NCBI GenBank assembly: GCA_020744425.1
Contig: JAGMUV010000035.1
Span: forward strand, 434,001-498,000
Source: Dactylonectria macrodidyma
Lineage: Eukaryota; Ascomycota; Sordariomycetes; Hypocreales; Nectriaceae
Length of the DNA stretch: 64,000 bases
Reading direction: 5' to 3'
Below the pieces are notes generated by a model that was given only the letters and a program-made list of their open reading frames with translations, was not told where the DNA came from and searched no databases. Below are positions 42,732 to 54,586 of the stretch, in pieces (the first letter of the stretch is position 1; every line of letters starts with the position of its first letter). The position numbers were made by a program, and so were the translations under genes.

Positions 42732-44661
42732 TCAACGAGTCGCGGGAGTTCCATTTCCAGCCTCAAGGGTATCGTTAGAGTCAATAGAGCATCGTCGGTC
42801 CTTAACAAACTTTGGCCAAGTGTTAGTCAAGACAAGGTACTTAATGCTTCCTTCAGCGTCATCAAAAATCGTGGCATCAAAGGCGTCGGGGATATCACCC
42901 CGGCAGATAGCCTTATCGCCAACGTGCTCCGTATCGTTAATCGACTCGGTCATAATGCCAGTCTCGGATCCATGGGACGACGCGGAGGATGATTTAATGT
43001 TGGTGGCGGTCATCGCAAAAGAGTCGAATGGTGTGGCCGGGTCAATCTGGTGCTTCTCGCCGTACAGGATGCGGGCAGAGCTTTCGAAGACGGCCTTCAG
43101 CTTCTTCAGGTCTTGTGAAGACAGGTTGATCTGAAACTCGGCATCGCGGGAGCTGACAAAGTTGGTATAAATGCGGAGAGCGCTGTTGAATCGCTCGCGG
43201 ACAAGCTCCTGGACAGCGGCATTCTTGATCGTCTCGGGGTCGCGAAGAGCTGGAGGCAGCGAAGACTTCCACTCCGCGACAGCTCTCAAGAAGGCGATGT
43301 TCTCACCAGAGAAATCTCGAAGCGCAGAGAACTGCTGGAGAGGCTCGGGGTTTCGCTCAAGAACGTACTCAAGAGCTTCCATGGTAAGGATACTCTCGCC
43401 AGAGCCATTGCTCTTGACGGAGCCGTCCTTTGACCAGGCAGTCAGGGCTGAGCCAGACATAGTGGTAGATGCAGTAGCGATAGACCTAGCACCCTTTTCG
43501 ACAGGCTTCGTGTTGAGCTGCCATTGGGCGATTGAGTCGAGAGTTTCCTGTCGCAAGGTCTGGTGCCTGATGACCTCCCAGCAGGGCAGAAAGACGGTAA
43601 AGATCTCAAGCATCATGATTGAGACGGCAATCCTTCACGTAGTTAGCCTTGCATGTTCTATGCTTGACGGATATATGTCGAGATGGTTTACCATTGAGGA
43701 GGAACCCAGACGTGGTTTACGGGGGCCATGGCAGGGACGTGTAAAGCAATTAGCCACATAGGGGTAGCATGAAGACTGTCTGGATCAGTGTGGAGTCGGG
43801 CATATCCTTCTCAAGGGATACTGACCTGGCAAGGCAGCAAGCAATGGTTTGGGCTCTCCATCCCTGGGTGTCGTTGATACCACGGGCCTTCCACAGAATG
43901 TAGGGGGCGACGACCCATGCCCAGAAGAATTGCCAAAAGACGGACGGCCACCTAGTATACAGTCAGTATCGAGCCAAATCTTGGGGGAATACTAGACGTA
44001 CCATTCCCAGCCGCGGCCCATCTGAGACATCTGGTAGTCCTTGGTGCCAGTGACCTCAGTACCGGGGATGCCAAAGGAGGGATGAAACTTTCGCGAGATA
44101 AGGAACATGAAGATTGTGAGGAAGAGCTTTGCGAGTTAGTTATGAATCAAGTACCGCAATGCAGAATATAATTCGTACCTGGAAAGCCATGCCACCGCCG
44201 ACAAGGACCAGAATCTTCTTGGTGTAATCGAGCAATTGGAAGCGACCTTTGAGCGAGCTAGGTTTGGATCGTTGGGTCTTGGACAGATCTTTCTCCATAG
44301 CAAAGAGCTTCTTCTGAGTCTTGGCGACATGGAGGAATCGACTGTTGGAAGCGTGGAACAATGCAATACCGAAGGGAAGATAGGTGCTCATGACCCAGAA
44401 TTCGAGCTCGGGCGTAGCGAGCGGGAAGTAGACGTAACCGGTTTGGACGGCGCTCCAGTAGAGATGGAGAAGGATAATGGCAGCAAACGATAACGGCAGG
44501 CCTCGAATCCTCAGCAAAGGCATATCGCGACGGCGCCAGAGGAAGTACATTCCGCCTGCGAGCATGAAGGTCCAGGCGAAGGTGAAGACGATCCAGAAGA
44601 TGCCGAGGGCATCGAGCCGAGGCTCGGCCTTTACCGTGTCCTTGGAACCAGACTCCGCCAT
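42732..44661 (-). CDS. Seven-TM RGS-domain protein (GprK-like architecture)
   Basis: Five exons on the minus strand (44661-44179, 44126-44002, 43951-43826, 43775-43692, 43632-42732) join in frame into about 572 residues. The N-terminal half holds about seven hydrophobic segments (for example [62 protein letters not shown]). An RGS domain then runs from about residue 320 to 460 ([27 protein letters not shown] ... [25 protein letters not shown]). RGS domains speed up GTP hydrolysis by G-alpha, so this should tune heterotrimeric G-protein signalling at a membrane. Fungal GprK and Magnaporthe 7-TM RGS proteins share the layout. The start is the first ATG before the first membrane segment. No defect was seen. 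Confidence 0.88.
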
Positions 44662-46789
44662 TTGTTGTGGAGGTTAAAAAAAGGGGGAATCGGGGCTCTC
44701 AAAGAAGGTGGATGTTTGAGGGAAGGGAAGTAAGTAATGAACGTGGTGAAAGGAATGTGTGGTCTCCGCTACAGTGCAGAGAAGCGGAGATGACGATGTA
44801 TTATGTATTGTTGGTGATGAGATGGGACGGGAGTGTCTGAGAGAGCCCCAAGCGCCGTGAGGACGAGCAAACAAGCCTAGTCAACCAACATGAAGAGAAA
44901 TCAGAAATCCAGCGGCGGATAACCCCGTAACCCCCTGGCGCCCGGTACTTGGCATCTGGTCGGGAGCCCGATCGCTCGAGCTAGTCCCTCTCCCGATCGC
45001 GTTGATCCTGGCCTCTTCTGAAGTACTACGTAGGGCTGCTTTAACCTTGGCTTTCCGATATGTCAACCCACCAGTCCGAGAGCTGGCAATATTTGTCGGA
45101 GACCCCAGCTCCCCATGCTGGGCATGGTCGTCCGTGCTGGGCGCTCTGACGGGGGCGTGCAGCCCCTTACCGACCGCGAGTGTCAAGGCAGGGATATGCC
45201 AGCAAAGTCCCCTTGCGCAAATGTAGATCGTCGCAATAGCTCAAAGTGGCCGGCAGCATGGTATTGCTTTTCCAACAGCGCAAGGGCGGCAGGCCGTGGC
45301 TGAACCAACAGGCAAAGATCTGCAGCAAGACGATGGGCCTCCACCAACCACGAGGCCTCTTTCTTGTGACTCTTGGGCTGGAAGTCGAGGATCAACATGC
45401 CCGGTTGCCTTGAGAGCCAACGCGGCCCCTGCGGGAGACCGTGCCAAACCCTGTTAAGCCACAGCATGTTGGGTGTGCCGGCTCGTGTTTTTCTTTTTGC
45501 TGGCCGCAACTGCACTTTGCTCACTGTTTACCAAAGAACTAATTCGCTCAGGACTCTTCTGGCGCCACCATGACGAATTTGTGACTCCTTTTTTTCTTTA
45601 CCGTGGCGCAAGGTGATTGCTATTCTTCGCTGTGACGACGAGAGCTGGGCGTTGGGAATCTCGCCGAGACACGGGAGTTCTACCGCAGCACGCGGGAAAC
45701 GACAACGCTCGTGGTCTCTCCCTTCTCAGGCGGAGCGGCCGTTTAGCGGTCTTGAGCTTGCAACGATAATGGGGAAAATAGAGCTATCACATGTTTGTTG
45801 CCACTGACGGGATCTCTCCTAGTTGGTCGTCCAGTAGTCAACATTCCGGGTACAAAGATCGCCATGGTCAACGAGCATAGTCAGGTTCTGAGCCGGGAAC
45901 AAAATACTTGCTGTGCAGGCTTAGCAACAACAGGGCATGGGCCTCGGCGGCCAGAGATCCCGGCCCACCTCACCGGGCATCGGCAAGCAGTCCGGATTCG
46001 GTCACATGGCGTTTGCATCTCCCCAGAATAACAGGTTCCTTAGCGCATATGATGGACAGGTGTCTTTGGTGAACAACGGCATCCCCTCGCTCAATGTTGG
46101 CCAGCTTGGTTCAGGTTCAGTTTCTATTCCTACTCGGTTTCAGCCGCCATTTCTCGGCAGCTATGCCCGGTAAGCGGGGTTTGACCGACGGCCGAAGCGC
46201 TCCGGATGTTTATCCGTTACGCCCCACTTCGCCAACGCCGTTTGGCGTTTGACCAGCTGTCTCCAAACTTCCCACTTTTCCTCCTAAACCTCTATCTACA
46301 ACGGACTTCCAACCTCTGTAGATCGCGGTTGGCCAGCTTGGTCTAGGTGGCCGTGAGGGTTGTTCCAACACATGTCGCATCACATGCCTTGTACTTTGCA
46401 CCACCCGTCCGCACAAGGCTGAAAATGGCGATCTCCTGCAGGGCGCTAGTTTAGTTAGCGGGGTGTGACGAATAAGAGCGGCCAATCGGAATGCGCCCTT
46501 GGAGCTGGAGGGCGCATCCTGATTGGTTGCCCTTGTGCCGCCCAACCTTGATGACGGTAATCTGCAATTCGCCGAGAAGCGGCAGACGCCACATCTGTAT
46601 TGTGCTGATCCCTCACTCCGACAGAGCGACACGGTGTTGTTCTTGATTTGTCGATGGTCACGAAAGCCACCACTCAACCGACTTTGAACTATTCTGTAAG
46701 GAGAATAAGATTATTACACTATGTATGCCACCGCACTCATCTCATATCCTCCAGCCACTTGATGTTGGCTGCTTTGGACCGCTCAAATA
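44662..46789. other. Mostly gene-free stretch with one coding-like fragment
   Basis: Apart from the fragment at 45937-46173, nothing is supported. The first ~200 bp are the RGS gene promoter region. The segment 46255-46350 duplicates a short motif (GGCCAGCTTGGT at 46099 and 46331). Confidence 0.35.
45937..46173 (+). pseudogene. Gene fragment, possibly from a Vts1-like RNA-binding protein
   Basis: The frame reads [20 protein letters not shown], then [15 protein letters not shown] and [13 protein letters not shown]. Codon use is coding-like and the composition (Gly/Ser/Pro/Asn) is that of a disordered linker. It resembles the linker upstream of the SAM domain in filamentous-fungal Vts1, from memory only. 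No SAM domain follows. It ends in unrelated sequence, so it would be a displaced fragment. Confidence 0.3.
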
Positions 46790-47449
46790 GTCATATGGAC
46801 GACAAATTGAGGATATGATGAGGACCCGGATTACCCATATTACGAAGATGGACTTCTTACCCGCATTCCATGCAGCATTCCAACCTGCAATAACAGAACA
46901 TTCAGGCTGGTTTTAGAGGCACGGCCTTATTCTATATGACCCAGAAAGTGTGATTTCTCGACTAGATATCAAGTTGCGGACTCCATCACCAGCAGATGGG
47001 CTGACTGCTGGGTTCCCAAGACGCCAAACAACCCAATCGAGGCTACTTCTCAAACTGACTTTATTAAAAGTCGAATCTCTTGTCATCAAATCAGCTCCCC
47101 AACGTCTATTCTAGCCGCTATAGATCAATTTGCGAAGGGGGCGCAAGGAATAATGCATCAGATGGCATTATTAAATGCCGAGGTCAAGAATCTTCGAGAG
47201 GCAAATGTAACACGTAGTAAGCGGCGCAGGGCACGAAAAACACGTCTGCGGCAAGGACGGAGCATGACTCTAGCTGAGGGACAAGAGCTACAAGACCAGA
47301 GAGACATTGATGAGCAGGTAAGGGAAGAAACACGGAAGAATGGTGGTCGTAAGAAGCACACCGAGACGAGGCAACCGCGTTGTGGAACATGTGGCAAGAC
47401 TGGGCATAATGCACGGACATGCAAGAAGGATGTAGAAGTATCTAAATGA
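46790..47449 (+). pseudogene. pogo/Fot-type transposase C-terminal relic
   Basis: From 47153 an open frame gives SKRRRARKTRLRQGRSMTLAEGQEL and a terminal zinc knuckle (CGTCGKTGHNARTC), the usual end of one fungal pogo family. Upstream pieces in other frames (LPAFHAAFQPAI, LYDPESVISRLDIKLRTPSP, TDFIKSRISCHQISSPTSIL) fit the same protein but need several shifts. The catalytic domain is missing. Confidence 0.85.
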
Positions 47450-48454
47450 AGAGGATAGTGATTGATTTTAATTGATTTCAGACTGTGGTTATTTTATGAT
47501 TGAAGTTTGAGGTAAGAGTGTAGTTTTGTGGCCAGCTCGCTATGCATGTACGTTACAACTTGGGTTGACTAAGAAGTTAGAAAAACTAAAGAGAACCAGA
47601 ATGAGAGTCAGGAACGACATAAAACAGGTGAATGAAGACAAACAATCCCGCGAACTCCCAAGTCCTGATTGGGGCGACATTCTGCAGACACTAGTCGACA
47701 ACCTTCAAGAGACGGTTATACAAAGCTTTCCTGACCGCTCTCCAATCAAATGACTAGCGATGTGGAGGCTCCCTCAAACATTCAACAGATCTTGCTTGGA
47801 CACTGAGCCTGGGGAGGGTAACCCAGCGGCTCACGGAGAAAAGAGACAACATCGACGAGACTGTAGTTACACAAGCAATGTGGCACAACGAACATGAAAT
47901 GAAGAAGTACTGTTTTGGGAAGGCCAGCAGGGTTGAGTTTCATTCATCATCCCTTAACTGGCCGCCTAATGTGATGAACTCTGCTAGCATGGGGGCTTCT
48001 CGGTCTGCATGGTTCCGGGCCAGCATAGGCTTGACTGGGTAGGGGACGGAAGCACTCGGCTGGATCCCCGACGCCAACAATGGTGGTCAGCGGTCAGGCC
48101 AAGCCCTGGCCCTATCCTTGTTTCCCCAATTATTCTCGCTCGTCTCATCCATCTGAAACCCTCATCGAACCGCCTCCCCGGAAACGCCCCACTTTCGGGA
48201 GGTTCACTCCACAAGGCGGCCGCGCTAACTCGATCCTGTTGGTAACACAGACCACGATCCTTGCCATCCTCCGATGCTCCCATGGTGCTCCGAAGCGTGT
48301 AAATAGTGCGTGTGGACACCCCAAGCTGCTCCTTTAGTGCAAACGGCCACACTAAACTGCCAGTGTGCCTGCAAGGCCCACACTGTACTGTTAGTTCGTC
48401 TGTCACTCTCACACTAAACCATAGTGCAAATCATGGTCTGCACTATTAGTGTGC
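47450..48454. other. Gene-free stretch
   Basis: No gene recognised. The segment 48330-48470 is dense in short AGTGTG/CACACT and TTAGTGC motifs in both orientations, and may be part of an unidentified MITE. Confidence 0.4.
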
Positions 48455-49980
48455 GGCCATAGTGGCCCCTGTGGTGGATTATGCCTCAAACGTCTGGATG
48501 CACGCATGTAAGTACAGAAGGGCCAGCCCTATCAACAGAGTCCAGAGGATTGGGGCACAAACGATCGTGGGAACATTCCTCACGGTGGCAACAAGCGTAG
48601 CAGAAGCAGAGGCGCATATCGTCAATGAACAGGAGCGTTTCTGGAGGCGGGCGATCAAGATGTGGATTGACCTCCACACCCTGCCAACAACCAACCCACC
48701 CCACAACACTACATCTCGTATCCGAAAGTTCAGAAGATATAGTCGCTCGCCATTTCACGAGCTGGCAGTGGCACTCAATAAGATGCCGATGGAGGAGTTA
48801 GAACCGTTAACCCATTCACACTGGCATCTTGGGCAGAACGGGTACAAACTATCGTTGTCGACAAGGACGAGACAGAGATGAGACAAGCAGATCTGGGCTG
48901 GGCAATACGGGTTGCAGTGAGCAGTTCAGCACGGGACGGTGTAGTAGGAGTCGGCGGGGTCATCGAGATCCCTGTGTCGGTGCGGGGAGGGCCGAGGCTG
49001 GAACGATTTTCCCTTTACACTTGGTATGAGAACGGAACAGAACCCGTTTTCTGCGGAGCCGGCGGCGATGGCATACGCATTGAGGCACTTACCTGACCTG
49101 AGATACCGAAGTGTGGCACTGTTGACGAGCAACAAGGCTGCTGTGCTTACGATCCGAAATCCCCGCCAACAATCTGGTCAAGAGTATGTTGAATGCATAT
49201 ACGATTCCATCGACACGTTGAAAGTCAATGGAAATTCGGTGACTGTCATATGGGTGCCCACCAGTGCTGAACACAAGCTCCTGAAGACTGCTAAAGAAGA
49301 GGCGCGGGATGCAACCCGAGACGGTGCCATCCCGGCTCTGAAGTTTCCCAGAATGCGATCGACGACCCTTAACATGGCTCGATTGACCCAGTGTACTAGC
49401 AAACACCTACCAGACAATGTCGGAAAGTTCTCGAAGAGAGTCGATGCTGCACTACCAGGTAAGCACACTCGATAACTATACGATAGCTTATTATGGAGAG
49501 AAGCCAGCGCGCTGGCGCAGCTCAGGACAGGCATGGCCAGATTGAATGGATACCTCTTTCGGATCACAGCAGCAGCATCACAGCAATGCGCATGTGGACA
49601 AGCGACAGAGACGGTCGAGCATTTTCTCTTCCGATGCAGAAAATGGACGGCGCACCGAGGTGTAATGTTGCAGTGCACCGGGACACAAAGAGGAAATATC
49701 TCGTTCTTCCTGGAAGAAAAATCACCGTCAGGCGATGCAAAATGGACGCCAAATATAGACGCAGTCTGTGGGACTATACCATTTGCGATAGCCACAGATC
49801 GCCTTGGCAACACGCAATGCTGAAACCAGATTGCAAAACCCCACTTACTTTCTTACTATTCTACCCTACATCTATCAAACACCTCGTGCCATGGACAGCA
49901 GGCAACGCTTCAGCCGCCGGAGATAGGACTCTGAACACTTGGAGAATAGCCTTCAAGTTCGCTTGCTAATAATACAAACT
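48455..49980 (+). pseudogene. Second Tad-like LINE relic, 5'-truncated ORF2
   Basis: It starts abruptly at VAPVVDYASNVWMHA in the RT thumb region, which matches VAPAMDYASNVWTHA of the LINE at 0.6-3.8 kb. It continues with IGAQTIVGTFLTVATSVAEAEA, the RNase H domain (SVALLTSNKAAVLTIRNPRQ, VTVIWVPTSAEHKLL), the ALPGKHTR linker and a C-terminal CACGQATETVEHFLFRCRKW motif. Frameshifts near 48800-48880, 49020 and 49475-49530 separate the pieces. The 5' truncation is typical of LINE insertion. It is inactive. Confidence 0.88.
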
Positions 49981-50373
49981 CCATAAGACCCGCGAAAATA
50001 TTGAAAAGGAAGAAGCAAAACTAATGGAGACAGGGGGTAGAGAGATTTGGGTTATAGGCCGCTAAAATAGATAAAAATGGTATGTCATGGAAGCAAAGAG
50101 TCAGGAGATATCGGCCATGAATATCATATGCGATTAAATTTGTTTTGCGGCGTTGCGATCGAATTGGAGTTTGGCGGGAAGGTTGAGCGATGTGGTCGGA
50201 GGTGGGCTATGTCCATACGAGACAGTATGGTTGATAGGCACAGAAGTATTAAGGGTTATGAGCCACATATAAGTCAGTAATATTAAGGTTTATTAAGAGC
50301 AAGAGACTCTCTTTACTGCGGTTTACTGATATGGAATGCAGTCTACGGAAGGACCTGGAGCCATATTCGGGCC

Positions 50374-51486
50374 TTGCTGGAAATATACGCAGATCATTTA
50401 TCAGACGAGAGTCTGTCATTCATGAGGTCGTGCTTACAAGAATGCGTCAAGAACCACAGCCACTGTCAGCAGAGCGAAGGTAGCCTTCCGACCCGTCTTC
50501 TCGATGTGGGTCATCGTGGTGATGGCGTCGTACGGCTCATTGAATCCGAGACAATTACTTCTGCAAAGTATATTGCACTTAGCTATTGCTGGGACAATAC
50601 CGTTACAATCAAGACTACAGTTGCTGGCTCGGAGAAAATGAAGTTGGGACTCGAGGTCTCGGAGCTTCCGTAAGCGTATATCGACGCTGTCCATGTGACC
50701 AGAAAGCTTGGAATCCCATATCTCTGGATTGATGCGTTATGTATCATCCAAGATTGCCACGAAGATTGGGAGGAAGAGTCTGTAAGAATGTCCAAGATCT
50801 ATGCTAAGGCTCATCTCACAATCGCAGCTGCGTCATCTGAGTCGGCAGCGCAAGCATTTTTTTTCGTCGCAGCACTCGGACCGAGTCAAATATCGATAAC
50901 CATTGTCGACGAATCTTTACTGGGTGAGTAGGTGATGGAGAGGACTCGGCTCTGGTAAAAGCCAGAGTCATTTCAGAGTTGGAAATTTGTAGAACAGCTC
51001 TGATAAACGGTATCCTCGAGAGCTATTATTACGGCGAGGATGGACCCTGCAGGAACAGTTGCTATCAACCCGACTGCTCTCTATCTCAATATAGAAGTGC
51101 AGTGGACCTGCCAAGAGGCTGTGTTCTGCGAGTGTCGCTCCAGACTAAATCACCGTCCTGAGTTTGGTCATAAGTCGATCGCTCAAATCATGGACGCCGC
51201 GGATGCCTTTTCTTCTGGCACAAGGTCGTCGAAAAGTACTCCAAACGGGGGTTTAACAGATCCCAAAGACAAGCTACCTGCAATATCTGGGATCGCCGAG
51301 ATGGTACAGCAGAGAGCTAACTCCTCCTACGCTGCTGGCTTATGGGCAAACAACATCGATTTAGATCTCCTTTGGCGGAGAGCGACCAGAACCACCGAGC
51401 TACCTCGAACCGAGTTCATAGCCCCGTCGTTTTCTTGGGCTCTGATCGACGATGAAGTGGATTATTACTGTTTTCAGCGCTCTTAA
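50374..51486 (+). pseudogene. HET-domain (heterokaryon incompatibility) gene, broken
   Basis: The three usual HET blocks are present in order: KYIALSYCWDN, GIPYLWIDALCIIQD and YAKAHLTIAAASS. The region between 50374 and 50931 is one frame except for a TAA at 50671-50673, where Gln (CAA) would be expected before AYIDAVHVTRKLG. Further on, 50930-51040 lacks a clean frame. The C-terminal part (DLDLLWRRATRTTELPRTEFIAPSFSWALI) is open again to 51486. HET proteins trigger cell death when genetically different hyphae fuse. This copy should be non-functional. Confidence 0.85.
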
Positions 51487-51616
51487 TAGTCCAGACAATT
51501 TAGACTATTAGTCCAGACTACGGGGGGCGCTTTCAGTTATGCGATATTAGGTAGTTACTCAGACTGGGTATCGATCAATCATCGCCGATGCGCAAATGGC
51601 CCATTGTGAGCCCTCT

Positions 51617-53767
51617 CTAGCCGATGGCAGCTCGGGCGCCTTTCTTGCCCAACACACCCCTCTTCTTTGGTTTCGCGCTGCTGTTCCGCCCTTTCTTGCT
51701 CTTCAAGAATCCAAACATGCCGCCTGGGCCCTCATTCTCGCCCTCAGCGGCATTATTGGCATCCGCCGGTAGGGTCGCATCCTGAAGTGCCAACTCTGAC
51801 CAGCTACGACCCCCATCGAGCGTCACCTGGACGCCCCCAGTGGGACTTGCGACTCGTTGGCCCGCGATAATGGGATGGTGACGATTTGGGAAGTCTTTCT
51901 GGTACCGGGGGGGAGGGGCCGGCATAGGGGTAGTCTCGTCAGTCGTGATGGCCTGAAGAGCGATGTCCGGGTCGGGTTGCGCATCATCAAGGCCTCTGGT
52001 GGCTTCAGTGATCCTGTTGGGGTTAGCACACGGGCCACAGATCAAAAGGATGAGCCACCTCACTTCTTGTATGCAACCACAGTGTAGTCAAACGGCCGAA
52101 AGTCGGTATCAATCATCTGATATAGCTCATCCTCGCGGATCTCCTTATCGGTCGCATCCTGCTTTAGTGGCTCTCTCGGCTTCTGGCGTCTTGCTCGGGC
52201 CTCGAGCGGCGCTTCCTGCAAGAGCAGTTCTTCCACATGGTGGGTGATGTCGAAGTTGGTTTGGTGGGAGCAGGGAACAAAGACGGGCTCGATCCGCTTC
52301 TGCTCGAGAAGCTCAAAGTCGAAGACCTTGAAGAATTCGTGATTGGCGAAACTGTCCCATGTCGAACCCATGCGAGTGTCACGGTTGGGGTCGAGGGCGG
52401 AGCCGATCGCATCGAGGCAGGCGAGCGACACGGGGGGCTGTGTGACGGGGTACTCGGGGTTGGCGGTCTGGATTTTCGAGCTGAGGGAGCGTTTGGAGCC
52501 ACCGACAAAGGGTCGCTTTCATCGAGTCAGTCCTGCTCATCTAGCATACGGAGGGGATCGAGAGCTATGTCGTCTGCTCAGAGAGAAGCGTGCAGCCATT
52601 GAGGCGTACCATGTTGTAGATACACTCATAGAACAGGACACCCAGTGACCACCAATCCGCGCGGACATCGTATCCCTTTCCAGCATATACTTCGGGGGCA
52701 AGATAGGCCAGAGTGCCGGACTTGCTCGTCAGAGTCCTGCCAGCGACGACGTCCGAGGACATATTCTAGCTCAAGGTTAGCAGATGCACACCTCCGGGGC
52801 GGAGATGGCAGGAAGGTACAAAATCGGTCAAGTGGACGTGGCCGTCGGCGTCGAGAAGGACGTTGGCGGGCTTGATATCTCTGTGGATGATGTTCTGGCT
52901 GTGGATATACCTCAGGGCGCACCCCAGCTCGGCGATCCAGAACCTGACCGCCTCCTCGGTGAAGGTCTTTCTGGAGATGTGGAATCGCAAATCACCGCCC
53001 GTCATCAAGTCAACCACAAGGTACCTGTCGCTGCGAGTAAGCCACAAGCATGGCACGCCCCGGCAAGGGATTGGTGGGGTCGTACATGTACTCGATATCC
53101 TGGAAGCTGTATCTCAAGTTGCAAATGAAGGGGTGGTTGAGGTATTCGAGCATCCGCCGCTCGCGGATGATGTTTCGTACCCTCTCGGATCGTACGACTG
53201 CAGTCATGGCATGATAGTCAGCGCAAGAGTAAACACATTACACAACCTAAGGAGACAGGGCTTTGAGGCAGAGGGACGGGATGTCGTCGAGACGGGAAAC
53301 GTGGGACGGTGAAAGCACGAGTAGGTGGCGTACCTTCATCCTTGCGGATGTACTTGAGGGCAAAGGACAGGTTAGTATCCTTGCGCTCGACGATGCGTAC
53401 CTTTCCAAAAGCGCCTCGGCCGACGACTTCCATCAGGCGGAAGTCGTTGAGGCTAACTACGGCGGTGGGAGTCAGCGTGGGTTCGTGAGCGAGGTCGGTC
53501 TGATCTGGCGGTCTCGCTGCTGCGATGCCACAATCTCACTTCCCCGTCAGCGGGGAAAAGGGGGAGGAAAGAAGGAAGGGCGGGGGAAGAAGGAAGAGGG
53601 GGTGGGGGCACGCGAGGACGGATGGGAAGGAACGCCGCATCACACAGGGCAAACATGTGGGGAGAAACGCAAGAATGGTGGGGGAGGTGGGACTTGCAGG
53701 CAAGTGCGCAGGAGATTCACGTACCTTCGCCATTAAAGTCGACGGGCTTTCCTTGGCTGTTGCCCAT
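51617..53767 (-). CDS. YANK/STK32-type AGC-group Ser/Thr protein kinase
   Basis: Seven exons on the minus strand (53767-53725, 53456-53334, 53197-53086, 53024-52820, 52765-52610, 52515-52064, 52013-51617) join in frame into about 495 residues. The start MGNSQGKP carries Gly2, as for N-myristoylation. The glycine loop is GRGAFGKV (27-34) and the ATP lysine K49. The catalytic loop is HRDIKPAN (140-147), followed by DFN (160-162) in place of DFG, as in human YANK kinases. The APE-type motif is [11 protein letters not shown]. The C-terminal extension ([21 protein letters not shown] ... [12 protein letters not shown]) is typical of the filamentous-fungal members. The role of the fungal enzymes is poorly known. 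All key residues are present. The 268-bp first intron is long. Confidence 0.92.
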
Positions 53768-54447
53768 GATAATGGTCTCGATGCAGAGGGCGACGTAGAA
53801 TTATTCGTGATCGGTAGCAAAGCGCGATGCTGGAATTTGAGGGTAGGGCGAGCGACGAGTGAGGGTCCACGGTGCACTGTAGGGGCGTGGCAAGAGCCGG
53901 AGAGGTGAGGGGGAAGACCGACTTAGAGCACTCGATTTCATCCGAACGTGAGGAAGCATGGATCCTGCCTTTGATTTTGCTTCCTCGCGTTATGTCTTAT
54001 ATCCCAAGAACGCGGGAACTCGTTAGGGACGACGGCAACACCTCTGTGCCCCATTTAATCCTGTCTGATTGGACCTTTCCACTCTGAGTCCATACCCCTT
54101 GATCATCAGGAAGAGTGTAGCCCGCCCGCCAGACCCAGGCCGCCGGTCTGTTGCATGGAAGCGAGTCGCAAAACGGGGTTCTCTGTGCCATGCAATGGGC
54201 CCTTGCCAATTGTTCGCAATTCCATGGTTGGCCTAAGGCTCTCCACAGGGCAGACAAATTGGTTGTCCACTGGCAATGCCAGCTTAAATAGCGGGGACCC
54301 ATGGTTGGCATTGTCCATCTACGTACGTACCTACTTAGAAATAGACATTGTTCAAATTCTTACGGAGTAGCAGTGATCAAAATGCGTCGCGGAAGTGCGA
54401 TTTTTCTGTCCTCGCCGTTGGATTTGCTATGCTCAATCATCGAAGGG

Positions 54448-54586
54448 TTTGCTTTATCCCCAACGCCGCACTTATATGACCGATTCCCACCGTCCCTGGT
54501 TGTTACCAAAGAATCGGATCGGAATGAGTTACGTGCCGCGCGACAGGGATGGCTGGAGCAAGGGAACAGAACGGAATTTGCCATGA
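54448..54586 (-). repeat. Dispersed repeat R3, copy 2
   Basis: On the minus strand it runs from ATGGCAAATTCCGTTCTG through GTCGCGCGGCACGTAACTCA to a CCCTTCGATG end, colinear with 27219-27360. One internal stretch is slightly longer than in copy 1. Confidence 0.72.

Noticed and set aside
45183..45524. Minus-strand 113-residue open frame with basic start
   Set aside because: No family, no promoter-like leader, and no conserved block; I could not support a gene.
46210..46677. Minus-strand 155-residue open frame
   Set aside because: No domain, uneven codon use, and short duplicated motifs in the region; probably chance.
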